Source: Planctomycetota bacterium
GTDB lineage: Bacteria; Planctomycetota; SZUA-567; H5-PLA8
DNA length: 61,630 nucleotides
Assembly (NCBI GenBank): GCA_016200135.1
Contig: JACQFI010000051.1
Span: 1-61,630 of the forward strand
Direction: 5' to 3'
The notes beneath the pieces were generated by a model, which did not search any database, had not been told where the DNA came from, and saw only the letters and a list, made by a program, of their open reading frames with translations. Made by a program: the position numbers and the translations under genes. Below are positions 59,801 to 61,630 of this stretch, piece by piece. Positions within the stretch are counted from its first letter, which is position 1. Every line of letters starts with the position of its first letter.

Positions 59801-60580
59801 GCCCGCAAGATCGGCGAGCCCGGCACGCAGGCGCCGCCGCCGCTGGCCGAACCCGTGCTCGCCGAAGCGGTGAAAGCCAAGGCCTACGACCGCGCCTTCG
59901 CCTTCTACATCCTGGCGCGCTGCGAATTGCGCGCGGAAGCCCCGCGCCTGCTGCCGCGCGCCGCGGACGCGCTGGAGGGCCTGCCCGACCTGCGCACGCG
60001 CGACCAGGCCATCGCCGACCTGCGCAAGTCGGAGCGCCTCGCGTTTGAGAAAGATCCCGCCGAAGAGCGGCTCGCGCGGCTGGATGCCTGCGACCTGCGC
60101 GTCGCCGCCGGGAACCTCTACCAAGCTTCGGAGGACTGCCAGGAACTCTTCAACGACGCCGGCAAGGACACCGATCTGCAGGCGCGCGTGGCTTTGCGGC
60201 TTGGTACGCTGCTGACCGTCCTGCGCATGGGCAACCCGCTGGAGTCCTGGTCGGTGCTGGCGGAATGGCTCGATACGCCGGAAGAAGTCCGCCTGGCCGG
60301 GCGCTTCCTGCTCAACCAGGTGACGGTGGAAAACCTGCCCAGCCAGCTTGCGCAGAGCGGCGGGCCGCTGTTCTTCAGCGAGGCCGAATGGGAGCTGATT
60401 CGCGCGCTGCGGCTCGGATCGAGCGGCAACGTCGCGGGCTCGAACGACGCGCTAAAGCTCGCGGGGCAGAAGGCCGAGGCCGCGCGCGCTTGGCCGTGGG
60501 CGCTCGCCAAGGCTCTCGGGCGGCTGAACAAAGTGGGTCCGGAAGCGCCCAAAGAGAAGGACACCGTGCCCAGCCAGTAA
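56861..60580 (+). CDS. Receptor-like Ser/Thr protein kinase with N-terminal zinc ribbon
   Basis: The product is 1239 residues from TTG 56861 (GTGGGAG upstream). Cys6/9 and Cys34/37 form an N-terminal zinc-ribbon-like module. The kinase domain (about 121-385) has the VSRGSFGVVY glycine loop, Lys151, Asp244 (IHRDIKPSN), the DFG Asp262 and MPPEQ. One membrane helix (about 409-428) leads to a charged coiled coil. A large external region of about 800 residues follows. Its last 500 residues are helical and TPR/HEAT-like (FGNRYI-poor, Ala/Leu-rich). The first external part contains FVPMAPGKLVPDLVDGQQ and a beta-rich domain. It likely signals across the membrane. Confidence 0.92.
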   Translation: MPDVACRICGLTFTPVQASKPGEDPGEDTLQHVCADCREKLSSSVDQDARSDRTTVLRPRSALGSAPRVAASLFGGKEAWGAPDSTLPVNAVQLDEKAAEKTVSGAQRSAQVPSAGKPFGNYEILTEVSRGSFGVVYRAKQQGLERIVALKVLLAGAHASPEAIARFQREARAVAKLKHGNIVPIYDIGTQDGHHYFAMEFVEGQALSALIQNKSLTIPDALGIAESLADAIESAHAQGVIHRDIKPSNILVDQKGIAHLTDFGLAKQVDLDTQYTQSGTTLGTPAYMPPEQARGEVHEIDARSDVYALGAVLYEMLTGKPPFAGRSLLEVVIAVINEPVRPPRQVNPRIHRDIQTIVMKCLEKEARNRYLSAAELRDDIRRFRSGEAIRARPVGFIRGAGRFLKKNSFFLGAVATVLLTVGVSTYWMIEQKRKFDEQARDALQKEEDARKIREREDAKLTQAVFKPFWWTPDKPDDNIAEDERPLFRAGFVPMAPGKLVPDLVDGQQKLLTGVQLLCSPERKLILGDMEATIRFTLDPAAAAKGVRIGLQSWDSAIPYVMAIAPGQVSLVAPADLTRDGNLPGRYAPLRVKAEKRGPALTAGAYELKIVREGLLLTFELTPPDPKEKVALQIWDLGLSHWKFKNTQLSIREPPEGFAIKDATVLCKVSPERTEKIYIAMNSFFDGEYNRADFFFKEIVDSPESRQDEKNRLRAAQASVYRGLIHDITLPGDHRDNLRYSEALDFLDRCQPSREHAVLEVLVALRRMLNAYEEDNWAALDRELERVARFEPELARNASRPDGIGEPYAWELQPIVVTLAAHKDAQAAERALQCFLHLGLPPGNRFIDKAAAKLAVRFAEAEDRPNNLYALHKAYPAPALLPAFLTVMRHGAAQGKPDKALEALAYAARHFTGPEEDAAIEKACGALFAESLKTRKLKFATDLLGLCPRASLLTALLPALGDLGKALALDEIPQVVALLKLARKIGEPGTQAPPPLAEPVLAEAVKAKAYDRAFAFYILARCELRAEAPRLLPRAADALEGLPDLRTRDQAIADLRKSERLAFEKDPAEERLARLDACDLRVAAGNLYQASEDCQELFNDAGKDTDLQARVALRLGTLLTVLRMGNPLESWSVLAEWLDTPEEVRLAGRFLLNQVTVENLPSQLAQSGGPLFFSEAEWELIRALRLGSSGNVAGSNDALKLAGQKAEAARAWPWALAKALGRLNKVGPEAPKEKDTVPSQ

Positions 60581-60608
60581 AGCCGGCTTGGCCTAAAAGG
60601 ATTCGCGC

Positions 60609-61630
60609 ATGTCCCCTCGTACGCTGGCCTGGATTCTCTTCTTCGCGGGGCTGCTCGCGCTCATCATGCGCGTGCAGGTCGCCACCATGGGGCCGGAAGG
60701 CCGCACGCTCGTGCGCGAACAGAGCACCTACCAGGCCATGCGCAGGACCATCTCGGAACGCTACGTCGACAAGGTTAACGAGAAGGAACTCTTCTACGGC
60801 GCGATGCAGGGCATGGCCGGCGTGCTCGACCGGCACACGGTCTTCTGGACGCCCGAGCAGTACGAGATGGAGAAGACCGAGACCAGCGGGCACTTCGCGG
60901 GCATCGGCATCGAGATCCGCTTCGACGACCAGAAGAACATGATCATCGTGACGCCCATCGCGGGCACGCCCGCGTTCAACGCCAAACTCATGCCCGGCGA
61001 CCGCATCTTAAAGATCGACGACGAGAGCATCGAGAAGCTCTCCCAGGAAGAGGCGAGCAAGCGCGTGCGCGGCGCGCCCGGCACGCAGGTGAAGCTCACG
61101 GTCGCGCGCGAGGGCGTGGAAGGGAACCTGAACTTCACCATCACGCGCGCGGTGATCAAAGTCGAGTCGGTGCAGGAAGCGTGCGTGCTCGTGCCGCCGC
61201 TGAGCGCCGCGGCGCGCATCCCCGCGGACACGCCGAAGATCGGCTACATCCAGGTCGCGGCCTTCCAGGAGGAGACCAGCCAGGACCTGGAGAAGGCCAT
61301 CGAGCAGATGCGCCCGCTGGGCCTGCAGGCTCTCATCATCGACCTGCGCCAGAACCGCGGCGGCCTGCTGGACACCGCCGTGGGCGTCTGCGATCTCTTC
61401 CTCAACGAAGGCGTGATCGTCACCACGCGCGAGCGGCCGCCTCTGGGCGAAGAGCGCATCTACAGCGCCACCAAGAAGTCCGGCGCCTACGCCTTCCCGC
61501 TGGCGGTGCTGATCGATTCCTACAGCGCCTCGGCGTCGGAGATTGTCGCCGGCTGCATGCACGACCACGGCCGCGGCGTGCTGGTGGGCGAGAAGAGCTA
61601 CGGCAAGGGCTCCGTGCAGACCATCATCCC
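60609..61630 (+). CDS. C-terminal processing peptidase (CtpA/Prc, S41), partial
   Basis: The first 340 codons are in the window and the 3' end lies beyond it. The protein starts with a membrane-anchoring or signal helix (LAWILFFAGLLALIM). A PDZ domain covers about 93-175 (AGIGIEIRF, MPGDRILKIDDESIEKL). The S41 core follows, with LIIDLRQNRGG. The catalytic dyad is Ser308 in SASASEI and Lys333 in SYGKG, exactly 25 residues apart as in E. coli Prc. It probably trims periplasmic proteins. It follows the kinase gene by 28 bp and may be co-transcribed. Confidence 0.94.
   Translation, partial: MSPRTLAWILFFAGLLALIMRVQVATMGPEGRTLVREQSTYQAMRRTISERYVDKVNEKELFYGAMQGMAGVLDRHTVFWTPEQYEMEKTETSGHFAGIGIEIRFDDQKNMIIVTPIAGTPAFNAKLMPGDRILKIDDESIEKLSQEEASKRVRGAPGTQVKLTVAREGVEGNLNFTITRAVIKVESVQEACVLVPPLSAAARIPADTPKIGYIQVAAFQEETSQDLEKAIEQMRPLGLQALIIDLRQNRGGLLDTAVGVCDLFLNEGVIVTTRERPPLGEERIYSATKKSGAYAFPLAVLIDSYSASASEIVAGCMHDHGRGVLVGEKSYGKGSVQTII

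Overview
The window is about 61.6 kb of high-GC DNA with long ORFs, no rRNA, no recognisable tRNA, no CRISPR array and no transposase. The gene content suggests an uncultured member of the Planctomycetota or a close PVC-group relative. It includes DUF4159 and DUF4175 proteins, tandem MoxR ATPases with BatA/VWA proteins, two membrane-anchored Hanks-type kinases, a secreted caspase-like protein, a CNVPVYRYALERW-type membrane protein, and DUF4912 beside a GH57 branching enzyme. This placement rests on gene families only.

Layout. (1) 0.1-4.9 kb: a minus-strand housekeeping operon, ribH-nusB-PHP-ftsY-ribD-ribE. (2) 5.2-12.9 kb: a nucleotide-sugar epimerase, an MFS transporter, an unrecognised protein, a PDZ-ankyrin secreted protein of lower GC and a CBM9-like secreted protein. 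These are separated by repeat-rich gaps. (3) 13.4-30.8 kb: a MoxR/Bat-type envelope island. It holds a Tat-exported DUF4159 protein, then two MoxR paralogues, DUF58, a BatA-VWA protein, a giant DUF4175 protein, a VWA protein split by an in-frame amber codon, a secreted caspase-like peptidase and a BNR-propeller protein. (4) 30.9-38.6 kb: a compact cluster joining a ModABC-like importer (with two fused binding domains) to a MacB/FtsX-like ABC pair, a membrane protein of unknown function, a MoaD-type sulfur carrier and a divergent E1-like enzyme. (5) 38.7-44.2 kb: a sugar-acid catabolic operon with a double-HTH GntR regulator, a solute-binding protein lacking a signal peptide, an SDR, an epimerase and an L-fuconate dehydratase-like enzyme. 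(6) 44.3-52.5 kb: a membrane protein, a cupin/JmjC-like oxygenase divergent from an AraC regulator, an esterase, DUF4912 plus GH57, and small envelope proteins. (7) 52.6-61.6 kb: two receptor-like Ser/Thr kinases around an NAD(P)-binding protein and a 54-residue zinc ribbon, then a CtpA/Prc protease cut by the window edge.

A striking property is the density of dispersed intergenic repeats. There are at least six families, mostly palindromic or hairpin-forming: an approximately 100-bp element with seven copies, GGCAGACA-type palindromes, CCACAGAG hairpins, CCCTCCC hairpins, ATTTTGGATTTTCGATT tracts and a GTTCGCA heptad array. Some extend into the 5' ends of genes and alter apparent N-termini. 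A 600-bp AT-rich stretch near 56.2-56.8 kb contrasts with everything else.

The strongest candidates for something new are the Mo/W-importer-sulfur-carrier-MacB cluster (30.9-38.6 kb) and the caspase-containing extension of the MoxR/Bat island (13.4-30.4 kb).
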